Virus record (IMG/VR): IMGVR_UViG_3300038834_000101
Span: 1 to 20,617 of that record
DNA from: a virus
Reading direction: 5' to 3' (one strand)
Length of the DNA stretch: 20,617 bases
The translations under genes were made by a program, and so were the position numbers. Shown here one piece after another: positions 12,604-20,617 of the stretch. The notes below the pieces were generated by a model, which worked only from the letters and a program-made list of their open reading frames with translations, was not told the origin of the DNA and did no database searches. Positions within the stretch are counted from its first letter, which is position 1, and every line of letters begins with the position of its first letter.

Positions 12604-13301
12604 CTGTTCCAAATTCAATTCAAGAGCAGATACAGCTTCTTGAGCCCTCAGCAATTATCGAGCTGTTTGAGCTTGAGCTGACCGAGGCGGTCAATGGCGT
12701 TAACGAGACTTTTTACTATCACGCTGGAACGAATGAGCTAAATGCGGATATTGTTTTCAACGGTGTGACTTACGCGGCCTATCCGATTGAAGTTGATGGG
12801 TTTGAGCTGTCAACAAAGGGCACGCTGCCTAGGCCGTCGATGAAAATTGCCAATGCGAACAATGCTATTTCTGCATTGCTTTTGCTCTACAACCCATTGC
12901 AAGCAAAGGTAACGCGCATCAGGACATGCAAAAAGTTTCTTGATGCCAGCAACTTTTCCGATGGCAACGCAACGGCTGATCCGACCGCAAAGTTTGAGGA
13001 TGAAATCTGGTATATCGACAGGGTGGCAAATGAAAATCCGCAGTTGGTTGAGTTTGAGCTAACCAGCAAGCTTGATCTAACGAATCTTGCGTTGCCACGC
13101 CGCCAAGTTCTAGAGCACTGCCCTTGGCAGTACAAAGGCACGGAATGTGGTTACAACGGCACGGCTTACTTTGACTTGAATGACAAATCAACCACTCAGG
13201 CAAACGATCAGTGCGGCAAGCGTTACAGCAGCTGCGCTAAAAGGTTTCCGACAGGGTTATTGCCGTTTGGAGGGTTCCCTGGTGCAAGACTTCAGACCTG
13301 A
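12600..13301 (+). CDS. Minor tail protein L-like with Fe-S-type cysteines
   Basis: A 233-residue homologue of lambda gpL. N-terminal half: ELFELELTEAVNG with FYYHAGTNELNADIVFNGVT, then ELSTKGTLPRPSMKIANANN, a beta-rich domain. C-terminal half: LALPRRQVLEHCPWQYKGTE, CGYNG and QCGKRYSSCAKRF. Cysteines at 174, 183, 205 and 212 match in spacing the four ligands of the [4Fe-4S] cluster reported for lambda gpL. The end, PTGLLPFGGFPGA, is the conserved 'F.FGGFPG' tail. The Fe-S assignment here is by family knowledge; the cysteine spacing is seen. The next gene starts 20 bases before this one stops. Confidence 0.92.
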   Translation: MTVPNSIQEQIQLLEPSAIIELFELELTEAVNGVNETFYYHAGTNELNADIVFNGVTYAAYPIEVDGFELSTKGTLPRPSMKIANANNAISALLLLYNPLQAKVTRIRTCKKFLDASNFSDGNATADPTAKFEDEIWYIDRVANENPQLVEFELTSKLDLTNLALPRRQVLEHCPWQYKGTECGYNGTAYFDLNDKSTTQANDQCGKRYSSCAKRFPTGLLPFGGFPGARLQT

Positions 13302-13593
13302 AGCTGAGGCTCACGCTTTGGAGCAAGCGCCCCGCGAAGCTTGTGGTGTTGTTGTAAATGGCAAATACTGGCGTTGTCGGAACATTGCAGAAGATCCAGA
13401 GCAAGATTTTGTGATTGAGCCGCGTGATTATGCGGCGGCTGCTATATACGGCAGGGTTGAAGCAATCGTCCATTCACACCCAATGGGAGGGTCGGCAAGC
13501 CCTGCTGATAAATCTTCCTGCACCGGCACTAAGCTGCCATGGCATATTTGGAGCGTGCCAGACAAGCAATGGTCAACTATCAGTCCCTTGTAG
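13282..13593 (+). CDS. JAB/MPN metalloprotease domain, N-terminal half of gpK-like protein
   Basis: In lambda-like phages gpK combines a JAB (JAMM) isopeptidase-type domain and an NlpC/P60 peptidase in one tail tip protein; here the first domain stands alone. From the GTG at 13282 (103 residues) the JAMM residues are E19 in PREACGVVV, H64/H66 in VHSHPMGGSASPAD, S73 and D76. The spacing between the second His and Ser is one residue shorter than the textbook motif by my count. The end reads GTKLPWHIWSVPDKQWSTIS, which is the usual link to the second domain, then a TAG. The frame is open back to 13180, but the GTG start leaves the normal N-terminus. It overlaps the next gene in the -1 frame. Confidence 0.8.
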   Translation: MQDFRPEAEAHALEQAPREACGVVVNGKYWRCRNIAEDPEQDFVIEPRDYAAAAIYGRVEAIVHSHPMGGSASPADKSSCTGTKLPWHIWSVPDKQWSTISPL

Positions 13594-13961
13594 GTCGTCA
13601 GTGGGAGTACGGCGTCAACGATTGCTTTACGTTGATCCGTGATTGGTTTGGGTTGCAGGGCGTTGAGTTGCCTGACTTTTCACGCCCAGACGACTTAGAG
13701 GTCTGCGACAGCATCTTCCTGCAACAGGCGGAAGCGATTGGGTTTGAGCAGGTGTTCTTGGAGCGGCGAAAGCCCGGTGATGTTTTGATTATGCGATTGG
13801 GCACGAAAACGCCAATGCACGCTGCGATTTTGTTGCCTGACGAGTTGATTCTTCACCAACGGCAGGATTCATTGAGTGCGATTGAGCCGTTGCGGCGGTA
13901 CTATGTCGAAAGGATTGCAGCAGTGTTCCGCTATGCAGCAGGTCGTCCGACTGCTGGGTGA
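13539..13961 (+). CDS. NlpC/P60 peptidase domain, C-terminal half of gpK-like protein
   Basis: This 140-residue frame encodes the cysteine peptidase expected to cut peptidoglycan stem peptides during infection. It shows VGRQWEYGVNDCFTLIRDWF (nucleophile C29), LPDFSRPDD, a KPGDVLIMRL strand and TPMHAAILLPDELILHQ with catalytic-type H94 and H106. The first 15 or so residues (MAYLERARQAMV) are a shifted reading of the JAB-domain end and are unlikely to be functional; the ATG at 13569 is an alternative start. The frame is -1 relative to the JAB gene, so the original gpK-like protein appears split (see finding). The gpI-like gene begins inside its last 29 bases. Confidence 0.85.
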   Translation: MAYLERARQAMVNYQSLVGRQWEYGVNDCFTLIRDWFGLQGVELPDFSRPDDLEVCDSIFLQQAEAIGFEQVFLERRKPGDVLIMRLGTKTPMHAAILLPDELILHQRQDSLSAIEPLRRYYVERIAAVFRYAAGRPTAG

Positions 13962-15198
13962 TCTGGGTGAGCGGTACGGTGCTGAGCACACGTACTACGA
14001 CTTGCGCACACCAGCAGATGCGATCAAGTTGCTTTGTATCAACTCGCCGAAATTCCAGGATGAGCTAATTCATGCTCATGAGCATGGTGTTGGCTATCGC
14101 TTGATTCAAGCTGGTGCGGACTTAGATGTTGAGGATTTACATCTGCCGTTTGGCAGCAAGGATTTGATCCTTGTGCCTGTTATTGCGGGCAGTGGTGGCG
14201 GTGTTGGGAAAGTAATCGCTGGCGCTGTTTTAGTTGTGGCGGCAATCGCCGTTGCGGTAACTTTTGCTCCGGCTGGAGCTGGTTTTTTAGGTTTTGGAAA
14301 TGCTGCTATTACCGCTAGTACTGCTGGCGCTGGTGCGACATTTGCAGCGAGTGCAAGTATTGCTCTTGGCTCTATTGGCCTCTCCTTGGTCCTCGGCGGT
14401 GTTTCGCAACTGCTATCACCACAGCCAACAATTCCAAAGCTAGGCAGCAACAGGCTAGGCAGCGGTGAGGCATCAAGCACTGACGGCCCGCAGGGAGTCA
14501 CACGCGGTACTGACGGCAGACAGTCTTACGCCTACACAGGTGCAGCTAATTCGGTAGGTGTTGGAGCGACTATACCTGTGGCCTACGGAGAGGTTCTGAT
14601 TGGTAGTCATTTGATCAGCGCAAATGTTGATGTAGCGGATGAATCTGACCCTTTAAAAACAGCGATCAAAAACCCTGGCAAGGGCACCATCCGAGTCGGA
14701 GGAGAAGAGCTTCGCTTTGGCAATTTTGAAACTGCATCTGGCGTTCAAGTTAAACGCACAAGAAAAAACGTAAGAGGAAGCGATAATGATTTTAAAGCAA
14801 TCAATAAATTTATAGACCTGCGCAACGGCGAAACAGAGACTGAGGGTAATATTGATGAAAGCACCAGAAGGCGAGACAAACTCGATTTTATTCTTGAGCT
14901 ACGCGACGGATTGTTTGATTTTGTGAGCGGTAAAGGTTCTACACTTGTTGACGCCTTCTTCACCTACAGAATTGAAGTCATTGTCAGAAGAGATGGCCCA
15001 GACCAAGTAATTGCCACTTCACAAGCGACAGTTCAAGGGTTGTTAAATAACAATGATAACTATAGATGGGTGCACCGGGTCGAGCACCCCAATGTTGACA
15101 ATGACGATGAAATTAAAGGTCGAATTTCGATTATCGATCATAGATCAGACTCAAAAAACACATTGTTTTGGCAATCCTACGGTTACGACCTCGTTTAA
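13933..15198 (+). CDS. Tail assembly protein I-like with long C-terminal extension
   Basis: From the ATG at 13933 (421 residues), the first ~200 residues match lambda gpI: VVRLLGDLGERYGAEHTYYD, PADAIKLLCINSPKFQDELI, then DLILVPVIAGSGGGVGKVIA, two hydrophobic segments (about 95-165), LVLGGVSQLLSPQPTIPKLG and PVAYGEVLIGSHLISANVDV. The frame extends upstream to 13876, but the VVRLLG start is the conserved one. After residue ~225 there is a ~195-residue extension absent from lambda gpI, with KNPGKGTIRVGGEELRFGNF, KAINKFIDLRNGETETEGNI and TYRIEVIVRRDGPDQVIATS; it looks beta-rich and its base composition is AT-richer. Its role is unknown. gpI is needed for tip assembly in lambda and may act with K and J. 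Confidence 0.85.
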   Translation: MQQVVRLLGDLGERYGAEHTYYDLRTPADAIKLLCINSPKFQDELIHAHEHGVGYRLIQAGADLDVEDLHLPFGSKDLILVPVIAGSGGGVGKVIAGAVLVVAAIAVAVTFAPAGAGFLGFGNAAITASTAGAGATFAASASIALGSIGLSLVLGGVSQLLSPQPTIPKLGSNRLGSGEASSTDGPQGVTRGTDGRQSYAYTGAANSVGVGATIPVAYGEVLIGSHLISANVDVADESDPLKTAIKNPGKGTIRVGGEELRFGNFETASGVQVKRTRKNVRGSDNDFKAINKFIDLRNGETETEGNIDESTRRRDKLDFILELRDGLFDFVSGKGSTLVDAFFTYRIEVIVRRDGPDQVIATSQATVQGLLNNNDNYRWVHRVEHPNVDNDDEIKGRISIIDHRSDSKNTLFWQSYGYDLV

Positions 15199-15201
15199 AT
15201 C

Positions 15202-18200
15202 ATGGCGTTAAATTCCACTTCTGTCATCAAGTTTGTAGACCTACTTTGCGAGGGTCCAATCTCTGGATTGGTTGGCGCGGAGGAGGGTATTTTCCTTGAG
15301 GAAACGCCAATTAGAACCGGCAGCGCGCGCAATTTTTCAAATCAAGATGTTTCGTATGACTTTAAGCCTGGCGGTCGCACCCAGTCAGAGCTGGCTCAGG
15401 GCAAGAACGGGACATCAACTATTACTGATGTAAACACAGAGATCGGTGAAAATTACAGCGAGACGCTAAACGCAAACAACCAAGTCACTGCTCGCGACTA
15501 TGGCAGCGGGTCAGTTGTCAGGCAAATCACAGATACAGAAGTTGAGTCATTCGAGCTGCTGTTTACCATCCCGCGCATGTTTTCAACAGCGCAGGAAGGG
15601 TTGGCAAAGGGTCAGCTATTTAATGGAGAAATTGCTGTTGCCATTGACGTGCAGGCTCGCGGTAGAGCGTATAAAAACGTCTACGACACAAGGAAGACTG
15701 GTATCGCTGTTAGTAATTATCAGTTTAAAACTCCACGCCTCAATCTTCCAGGCGAAGGACCATGGAACATTCGCGTCACGAAAGTCAACTTAGGGGAAAA
15801 TCATTTTGAAGTAAAATTCAATAATTTTAGAGAAGTTGAAAAGAATATCCCGCTAGCAAATAGCAGAGCAAATCGGATCATATGGTCAAGCTTAATTGAA
15901 ATTCAATCATTGCGGACGGCTTATCCGTTTTGCGCTACTGCAGGAATCTCTCTGTCGACCAGGCAATTCTCAAGCCTTCCAACTAGGGCTTACAAGATCC
16001 ACGGTCGCATTGTCAAAATCCCTGCAAATGCTTCAGTTAGGTCAGATGGCAGTTTGTCGTTTTTTGGTGCGTTTGACGGCAGCCTCAAGGAAGCATGGAC
16101 AACTTGTCCTGTCTGCTGTTGGTACGACATGGTTACCAACAAAAGGTATGGGGCGGGTGATTTTGTAGAAGCGTCAAACCTTAGCTGGGTTGACCTGTAT
16201 CCGCTTGCGCAATACGCAAACCAGCTTGTTACTAACCCTGATGGCAGCACTGAGCCGCGTTTTGCGTGCAACACGGTTATCTCATCGCAAGCTGAAGCGT
16301 TCAACGTTTTGCAGGATTTAGCCAGTGTGTTTCGCGGGATGCTCTTTTGGCAGGCAAATACAATTCAGGCGGCTGCAGATCACGGCAATTTGAACGGCAC
16401 CGATGTGGCGCCAGTCCACCTATATACCAACAGCAATGTTATTAATGGAGCGTTTAATTACTCAGGGTCATCGCTGAAAACACGCAGCACAAAGATTCGT
16501 GTCCGCTATAACGATCCGCAAAACTTTTATAAATCAAACTACGTCTGCGTTGAGGATGCAACGCTCATCTCAAAGTACGGCTACCAAGAGAAAGAGATTG
16601 TTGCTTTTGGCGCTACATCTAAATTCCAAGCGCAACGCCTTGGGCGTTGGACTCTTGCATCAGAAGAGCTTGATGGAGAAATCGTCAACTTTGTTACTGG
16701 CTTGCAAGGTGCAGTCGTGCTGCCTGGTCAAGTTTTTGCGGTGTCGGACGAAATGCGTCAAGGCGTACGCCTTGCCGGTCGTGTTGTTAGTGCGACCACA
16801 ACGCAAATTACTCTCGATCAATCCGCTGACCCGTTACCTGCCGGCACAACTCATGAGCTGCACTGCACGCTTGCTGATGGAACGATTGAGGCGAAAGGAA
16901 TTACAAGCGTTTCCGGGAACGTTGTAACTACAGCAGCATTCAGCTCAGCTCCATCAGCGCAATCAATTTGGTCAATTACGTCGACAAGTGTTGAGCATCA
17001 AAAATTCCGTTGTTTGACTGTTACTGATGCGGGCGACGGCCAGTTTGGAATTGTAGGCGTCGAGTTTAATGACAGTATTTACAAGACAGCTGACGAGGGC
17101 GATGATCTTGTTTTTGATGATGTCACCCTATTCAACGATCAACCGGCCAAGCCAACAGAACTAACTCTTTCATTCAAAGAGGTCACGACTGGTCAAACAA
17201 AGACTAACCGGATGACAGCATCCTGGAGCCGTGGCATTGATGGCGCGACGTTTGGTTTTGAGATTCGTTATAAAGTTGGCGGCGGCAACTACATTGCAGC
17301 TAACACTACAGACACAATTTTTGAGGTTGACGGGCTAGATCAAGGTAAAACAATTACTTTCCAGATTCGCTCGGTTGGTGCGCCGCCGGTTGATAGAAAA
17401 TCTGCATGGGTTGAGGTTACTGGAATTGTACCCGCGCCAGACATTGATCCTGATGATGATGACGCTGTGGTCACGCCGCCTACACCTGCAGATGTCACGA
17501 TCCAAGCGATTGAAGGGGACCAAGCGATTTTGCGTTGGAAAATTCCGGCAACTGGGCAAAATACAACAAATTTCTTGGCGATTATTCGGCACGCACCACA
17601 AGTTGATGGGACGGGGCAGTGGCCAAACAGCACGTTGCTGCGTGATGTAAAAGCACAGACAAACTCAGCCACATTGCCTTTGATCGAAGGCGAATATCTG
17701 ATCAAGTTCCAAGACGAAAACGGCCAGCGGAGTGATGAAGCAGCTAGTGCAGTTATTGACCTGCCGAACAAGCTTCCACGGCTTGACATCCAAGTCCGTC
17801 GTGAAGATACAGACTCCCCGCCGTTTCAAGGCGACAAGGTTGATGTTTTCTTTGACACTGAGTATGACGGCTTGGTGCTTGACGGTGATGAAACTTTTGA
17901 TGACATCACCGATCTAGATGACCTTGGCACCTTTGACTTTATTGGAACGCGCTTGGCGTCCGGCGAGTATTTCTTCAACAACGTCTTAGACCTTGGCGGT
18001 GTGTTCAGCGTTGTATTTACGCGGAAGCTCACAACGCGGGGCCTGTATCCAGCAGACACGATCGATGACCGCGCAGAGTTGATCGATCGTTGGTCTGACT
18101 TTGACGGTGACATTCCAGATGACACGTCTGCTGCTGTCTACTTCCGTACTAGCGATCAAGCGACGACAGACGAAGAACTTCTGTTGGAGAATGGCGAGTT

Positions 18201-18630
18201 CTTTTTGCTTGAGGATGGAACGGACAAGATCCAGATGGAATCTGACATTGATTTTGGTGCGTGGATTCCGATGGAGTCAGGGCGCTTTACGGGCAGGCAG
18301 TTCCAGTTCAAGTGCGAGCTGAGTTCTGACCACGTTGACCAGACCCCAGTGATTGATGAGCTGGGCTTCACCATGCAGCTAGAACTGCGGACAGAAAGCA
18401 GCACAACCACCGCGTCAGGAGCTGGAGCGAAGGCGGTTACGTTTGCCAATGCTTTCTACCAAGAGCCGAGCATTGGCATTACGGCTTTCAATCTTGCGTC
18501 AGGGGATTACTATGAGGTGACATCCGCCTCTAGGACTGGATTCACAATCACGTTCTACAACAGCAGTAATGCTGCCATTGATCGTAATTTCCAGTACCAA
18601 GCAGTCGGCTACGGCACTGAGCAGACCTAA
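15202..18630 (+). CDS. Tail tip / host-specificity protein J-like
   Basis: At 1142 residues this is close in size to lambda gpJ, the trimeric tip protein that binds the receptor. It opens STSVIKFVDLLCEGPISGLV, the hallmark J start, and continues through DVQARGRAYKNVYDTRKTGI, a hub region with LYPLAQYANQLVTNPDGSTEP and KIRVRYNDPQNFYKSNYVCV, then VLPGQVFAVSDEMRQGVRLA. Two fibronectin type III-like domains follow (about 649-735 and 760-860) joined by an acidic linker PAPDIDPDDDDAV. The C-terminal third has Asp-rich strands (DGDETFDDITDLDDLGTFDF), the EELLLENGEFFLLEDGTDKI motif and an adhesin-like end. The receptor-binding part is expected at the C-terminus; receptor unknown. It starts three bases after the gpI-like stop. 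Confidence 0.92.
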   Translation: MALNSTSVIKFVDLLCEGPISGLVGAEEGIFLEETPIRTGSARNFSNQDVSYDFKPGGRTQSELAQGKNGTSTITDVNTEIGENYSETLNANNQVTARDYGSGSVVRQITDTEVESFELLFTIPRMFSTAQEGLAKGQLFNGEIAVAIDVQARGRAYKNVYDTRKTGIAVSNYQFKTPRLNLPGEGPWNIRVTKVNLGENHFEVKFNNFREVEKNIPLANSRANRIIWSSLIEIQSLRTAYPFCATAGISLSTRQFSSLPTRAYKIHGRIVKIPANASVRSDGSLSFFGAFDGSLKEAWTTCPVCCWYDMVTNKRYGAGDFVEASNLSWVDLYPLAQYANQLVTNPDGSTEPRFACNTVISSQAEAFNVLQDLASVFRGMLFWQANTIQAAADHGNLNGTDVAPVHLYTNSNVINGAFNYSGSSLKTRSTKIRVRYNDPQNFYKSNYVCVEDATLISKYGYQEKEIVAFGATSKFQAQRLGRWTLASEELDGEIVNFVTGLQGAVVLPGQVFAVSDEMRQGVRLAGRVVSATTTQITLDQSADPLPAGTTHELHCTLADGTIEAKGITSVSGNVVTTAAFSSAPSAQSIWSITSTSVEHQKFRCLTVTDAGDGQFGIVGVEFNDSIYKTADEGDDLVFDDVTLFNDQPAKPTELTLSFKEVTTGQTKTNRMTASWSRGIDGATFGFEIRYKVGGGNYIAANTTDTIFEVDGLDQGKTITFQIRSVGAPPVDRKSAWVEVTGIVPAPDIDPDDDDAVVTPPTPADVTIQAIEGDQAILRWKIPATGQNTTNFLAIIRHAPQVDGTGQWPNSTLLRDVKAQTNSATLPLIEGEYLIKFQDENGQRSDEAASAVIDLPNKLPRLDIQVRREDTDSPPFQGDKVDVFFDTEYDGLVLDGDETFDDITDLDDLGTFDFIGTRLASGEYFFNNVLDLGGVFSVVFTRKLTTRGLYPADTIDDRAELIDRWSDFDGDIPDDTSAAVYFRTSDQATTDEELLLENGEFFLLEDGTDKIQMESDIDFGAWIPMESGRFTGRQFQFKCELSSDHVDQTPVIDELGFTMQLELRTESSTTTASGAGAKAVTFANAFYQEPSIGITAFNLASGDYYEVTSASRTGFTITFYNSSNAAIDRNFQYQAVGYGTEQT

Positions 18631-18632
18631 GC

Positions 18633-20615
18633 ATGGCCACCCACGATTACATCATTGCTAACGCATCAGGTGCTGCAGTCAGGGCTGACCTGAACAATGC
18701 GTTGGCGGCAATCGTCAGCAATAACAGCAACGCAACGGCACCTGCTACGACGTATGCGTATCAGTGGTGGGCCGATACGACAGCAAATCAGCTGAAGCTT
18801 AGAAACTCAGCGAATGATGACTGGATCGTCATTCAAGAGCTTGACGGCACAATGCTGATGGAGGACGGCACTGCTGCTGCTCCCGGCCTGAGTTTTGCTT
18901 CAGACACTGACACTGGCTTGTTCCGTCCTGCAGCAAATCAGCTGGGCATTGCCACCAGTGGTGTTGAGCGGGTTGAGTTTGGAACATCTGAAGTTGTCTT
19001 CAATGATGGTGGGGCTGACGTTAATTTTCGGGTTGAAGGTGACGATGAGGCAAATTTGTTGTTCGTCGATGCAGGCAATGACCGTGTAGGTGTTGGAACG
19101 GGATCTCCTACAGATTTGCTCACAGTCGCTGCAAACGATGCTGATGCGACTATATGCCTTTCTAATCAATCTACATCGACTTCAGGTTCCAACAGAGCAT
19201 CAATTACTAAAGAAGATTTAGCTGGCGGTGCCGCCGGTGGTGCTTTAGAAATTTTTGCGTCTGAAGGCACGACAGGTGGAAATATCACATTTTCAACCGC
19301 TGCAAGCACTGAGCGGATGAGAATCGCTTCAGGCGGCAACGTTGGTATTGGAACATCTAGCCCAACCAGTGTACTTCACATAAAATCCGACACCAATAAC
19401 GACGTTAATAACGGTATTCTTTTTGAAGCTGATGACAGCACTAACAAAGTATTTCGATTATTTGAAAACGGTACAGGTGAAGCTTATTCAGAATGGTATT
19501 ATCAAGATTCTTTAAAAAATTTAATCAGAGCTAACGGAAACAGTTATTTCAATGGTGGCAATGTTGGCATAGGTACGGATAGTCCAGCAGGACAACTTCA
19601 TATTTCCGCTGGAACTTCTGGCGATTGTGAACTAATTATTGAAGCAGATACTGATAATAACAGTGAGACTGATAATCCAAGAATACTATTCAGACAAGAT
19701 GGTGGAACTGACCATAGTGCTATTGGTAATGGAGTTAATAATAGCACTCAAAATAATGCATTAATTCTTGCAAACAGTGTTTCTACTGGTGGCGGTATCA
19801 TATTTCAAACTGATACTGGTTCTGGATATACAAATGCAACAGAGCGGATGAGAATTCATCCTGGAGGCCAGGTTACTGTTGGCACCAATGCATTAAACCC
19901 TGGTGTTGGTAACACAATTTATGGAGCCTCTATTAATGGAGATGGATATATTTCTGCCTCAAGAGATAACCCCCTTGCTTATTTCAACAGACCTACTAAT
20001 GATGGTATTCTAGTTGTTTTCTCACAAGCTGGTACTAATGAGGGTCAAATTGTTGTTACTGGTACTTCTGTTACCTACGGTGGTGGTCACCTTGCTCGGT
20101 GGTCACAGCTAACAGCTGATGATACCTCTACAAACATTCTTCGTGGCACTGTTCTTAGCAACCTCGACGAAATGTGTGAGTGGGCTTATGAGGCTCAGGA
20201 CGCAGTGCTTTATACCGAGGAAGATGAGCTTCCTGAAGGTGTAAGCGTCGGCGACGTAAAAACACCTGCAAAAGATGCAGGTGTGGAAGACAACGAACAG
20301 TTGAACCGTACAAAAATTAGTGACGTTGAGGGTGATCCTAACGTTGCTGGTGTATTTGTTGCTTATGACACTGAAGACGAGGTCTATACCAACGACTTCT
20401 ACTGCGCAATGACAGGTGACTTTGTGATCCGCATTGCCCAGGGTACAACTGTTGCACGTGGTGACCTGTTGATGTCCGCTGGTGATGGAACGGCAAAACC
20501 GCAGGATGACGACATCGTGCGTTCCAAGACAATTGCCAAGGTGACTAGCACCACGGTTTCTGCCACTTATGCAGACGGCAGTTATTGCGTACCCTGTGTG
20601 CTGATGGCTTGCTGA
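18633..20615 (+). CDS. Tail fibre protein with GIGT-x-x-P repeats
   Basis: A 660-residue fibre encoded two bases after J. N-terminal residues 1-75 (DYIIANASGAAVRADLNNAL and TTYAYQWWADTTANQLKLRN) are the common attachment module of marine phage fibres. It is followed by SDTDTGLFRPAANQLGIATS, then beta-repeats with V-G-[I/V]-G-T-x-S-P-x3-L-x-[I/V] at residues 152, 237 and 311 and ERMRI spacers. The C-terminal ~150 residues form another domain (RGTVLSNLDEMCEWAYEAQD, RIAQGTTVARGDLLMSAGDG) that ends YCVPCVLMAC. Similar repeats often precede an S74 self-cleaving chaperone, but I see no SSDxxxKxN motif, so none is claimed. Residues 250-450 are AT-rich (22 of 60 bases G/C in 19681-19740, against 35 of 60 in 18841-18900), suggesting recombination. 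Confidence 0.88.
   Translation: MATHDYIIANASGAAVRADLNNALAAIVSNNSNATAPATTYAYQWWADTTANQLKLRNSANDDWIVIQELDGTMLMEDGTAAAPGLSFASDTDTGLFRPAANQLGIATSGVERVEFGTSEVVFNDGGADVNFRVEGDDEANLLFVDAGNDRVGVGTGSPTDLLTVAANDADATICLSNQSTSTSGSNRASITKEDLAGGAAGGALEIFASEGTTGGNITFSTAASTERMRIASGGNVGIGTSSPTSVLHIKSDTNNDVNNGILFEADDSTNKVFRLFENGTGEAYSEWYYQDSLKNLIRANGNSYFNGGNVGIGTDSPAGQLHISAGTSGDCELIIEADTDNNSETDNPRILFRQDGGTDHSAIGNGVNNSTQNNALILANSVSTGGGIIFQTDTGSGYTNATERMRIHPGGQVTVGTNALNPGVGNTIYGASINGDGYISASRDNPLAYFNRPTNDGILVVFSQAGTNEGQIVVTGTSVTYGGGHLARWSQLTADDTSTNILRGTVLSNLDEMCEWAYEAQDAVLYTEEDELPEGVSVGDVKTPAKDAGVEDNEQLNRTKISDVEGDPNVAGVFVAYDTEDEVYTNDFYCAMTGDFVIRIAQGTTVARGDLLMSAGDGTAKPQDDDIVRSKTIAKVTSTTVSATYADGSYCVPCVLMAC
19086..19604 (+). 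repeat. Fibre beta-repeats of the VGIGT-x-SP type
   Basis: VGVGTGSPTDLLTV, VGIGTSSPTSVLHI and VGIGTDSPAGQLHI (starting at residues 152, 237 and 311) are spaced 85 and 74 residues apart. They probably fold as repeated beta units of a trimeric fibre. A 14-base direct repeat, GAGCGGATGAGAAT, also occurs at 19311-19324 and 19842-19855 (both encoding ERMRI). Confidence 0.75.
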
Positions 20616-20617
20616 TC

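Noticed and set aside
13584-13590. TCCCTTG as a -1 slippery heptamer joining the two gpK halves
   Set aside because: The P-site tRNA would mispair at the first position, and I see no stem-loop directly downstream; an indel or separate starts fit better.
1-20615. CRISPR arrays, tRNAs, rRNA, insertion sequences, att sites
   Set aside because: I saw no regularly spaced direct repeats, cloverleaf sequences, transposase frames or integrase-linked repeats in the window.

Overview
The window is the virion-structural module of a long-tailed (siphovirus-type) phage or prophage with a lambda-like tail. Every confidently identified protein has a packaging, head, connector, tail or fibre role. No integrase, repressor, replication, lysis, rRNA or tRNA gene is visible, so lifestyle cannot be decided here. 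The small basic proteins and the fibre style look like those I associate with marine phages, and the DUF4055-type portal is familiar from cyanophage relatives. A marine, possibly cyanobacterial host is therefore a reasonable guess, but it is inference, not proof.

Layout. A partial minus-strand gene with a probable helix-turn-helix (1-190) diverges from everything else and may be the small terminase subunit. On the plus strand: large terminase (289-1542); five very small, lysine-rich genes (1544-2366); a tail-tube-like major tail protein in an unusual place (2427-2849); another small basic protein (2860-3132); portal (3137-4609); a small linker gene (4633-4842); scaffold (4845-5552); major capsid protein (5618-6706); a strong intrinsic terminator (6724-6756); a 55-residue basic protein (6760-6927); the head-tail connector series (6931-8271); a gp10-like neck protein (8271-8759); the tail assembly chaperone with its frameshift extension (8788-9349); tape measure (9377-12268); the lambda-like tail tip set M, L, K (split in two), I and J (12268-18630); and a repeat-containing tail fibre that ends almost exactly at the window edge (18633-20615).

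How the genes work together. Terminase and portal package DNA into a capsid built from scaffold and coat protein. The connector proteins close the head and join it to a tail whose length is set by the 963-residue tape measure. The tip proteins L (with four Fe-S-type cysteines), K (JAB and NlpC/P60 enzymatic domains), I and J, plus the fibre, recognise and open the host. Genes are tightly packed, often with ATGA or TAATG overlaps, so most are probably translated from long shared transcripts.

The most interesting signals are: (1) a candidate +1 programmed frameshift in the tail chaperone at CTT-AAAA-GC, followed by a stem-loop; (2) an 11-bp hairpin that contains the frameshift product's stop codon and ends 2 nt before the tape-measure start, suggesting that frameshifting could gate tape-measure translation; (3) the gpK equivalent split into two overlapping frames; (4) four copies of an 18-residue Pro/Gly repeat in the tape measure; (5) the cluster of small basic proteins; and (6) the displaced tail-tube gene.
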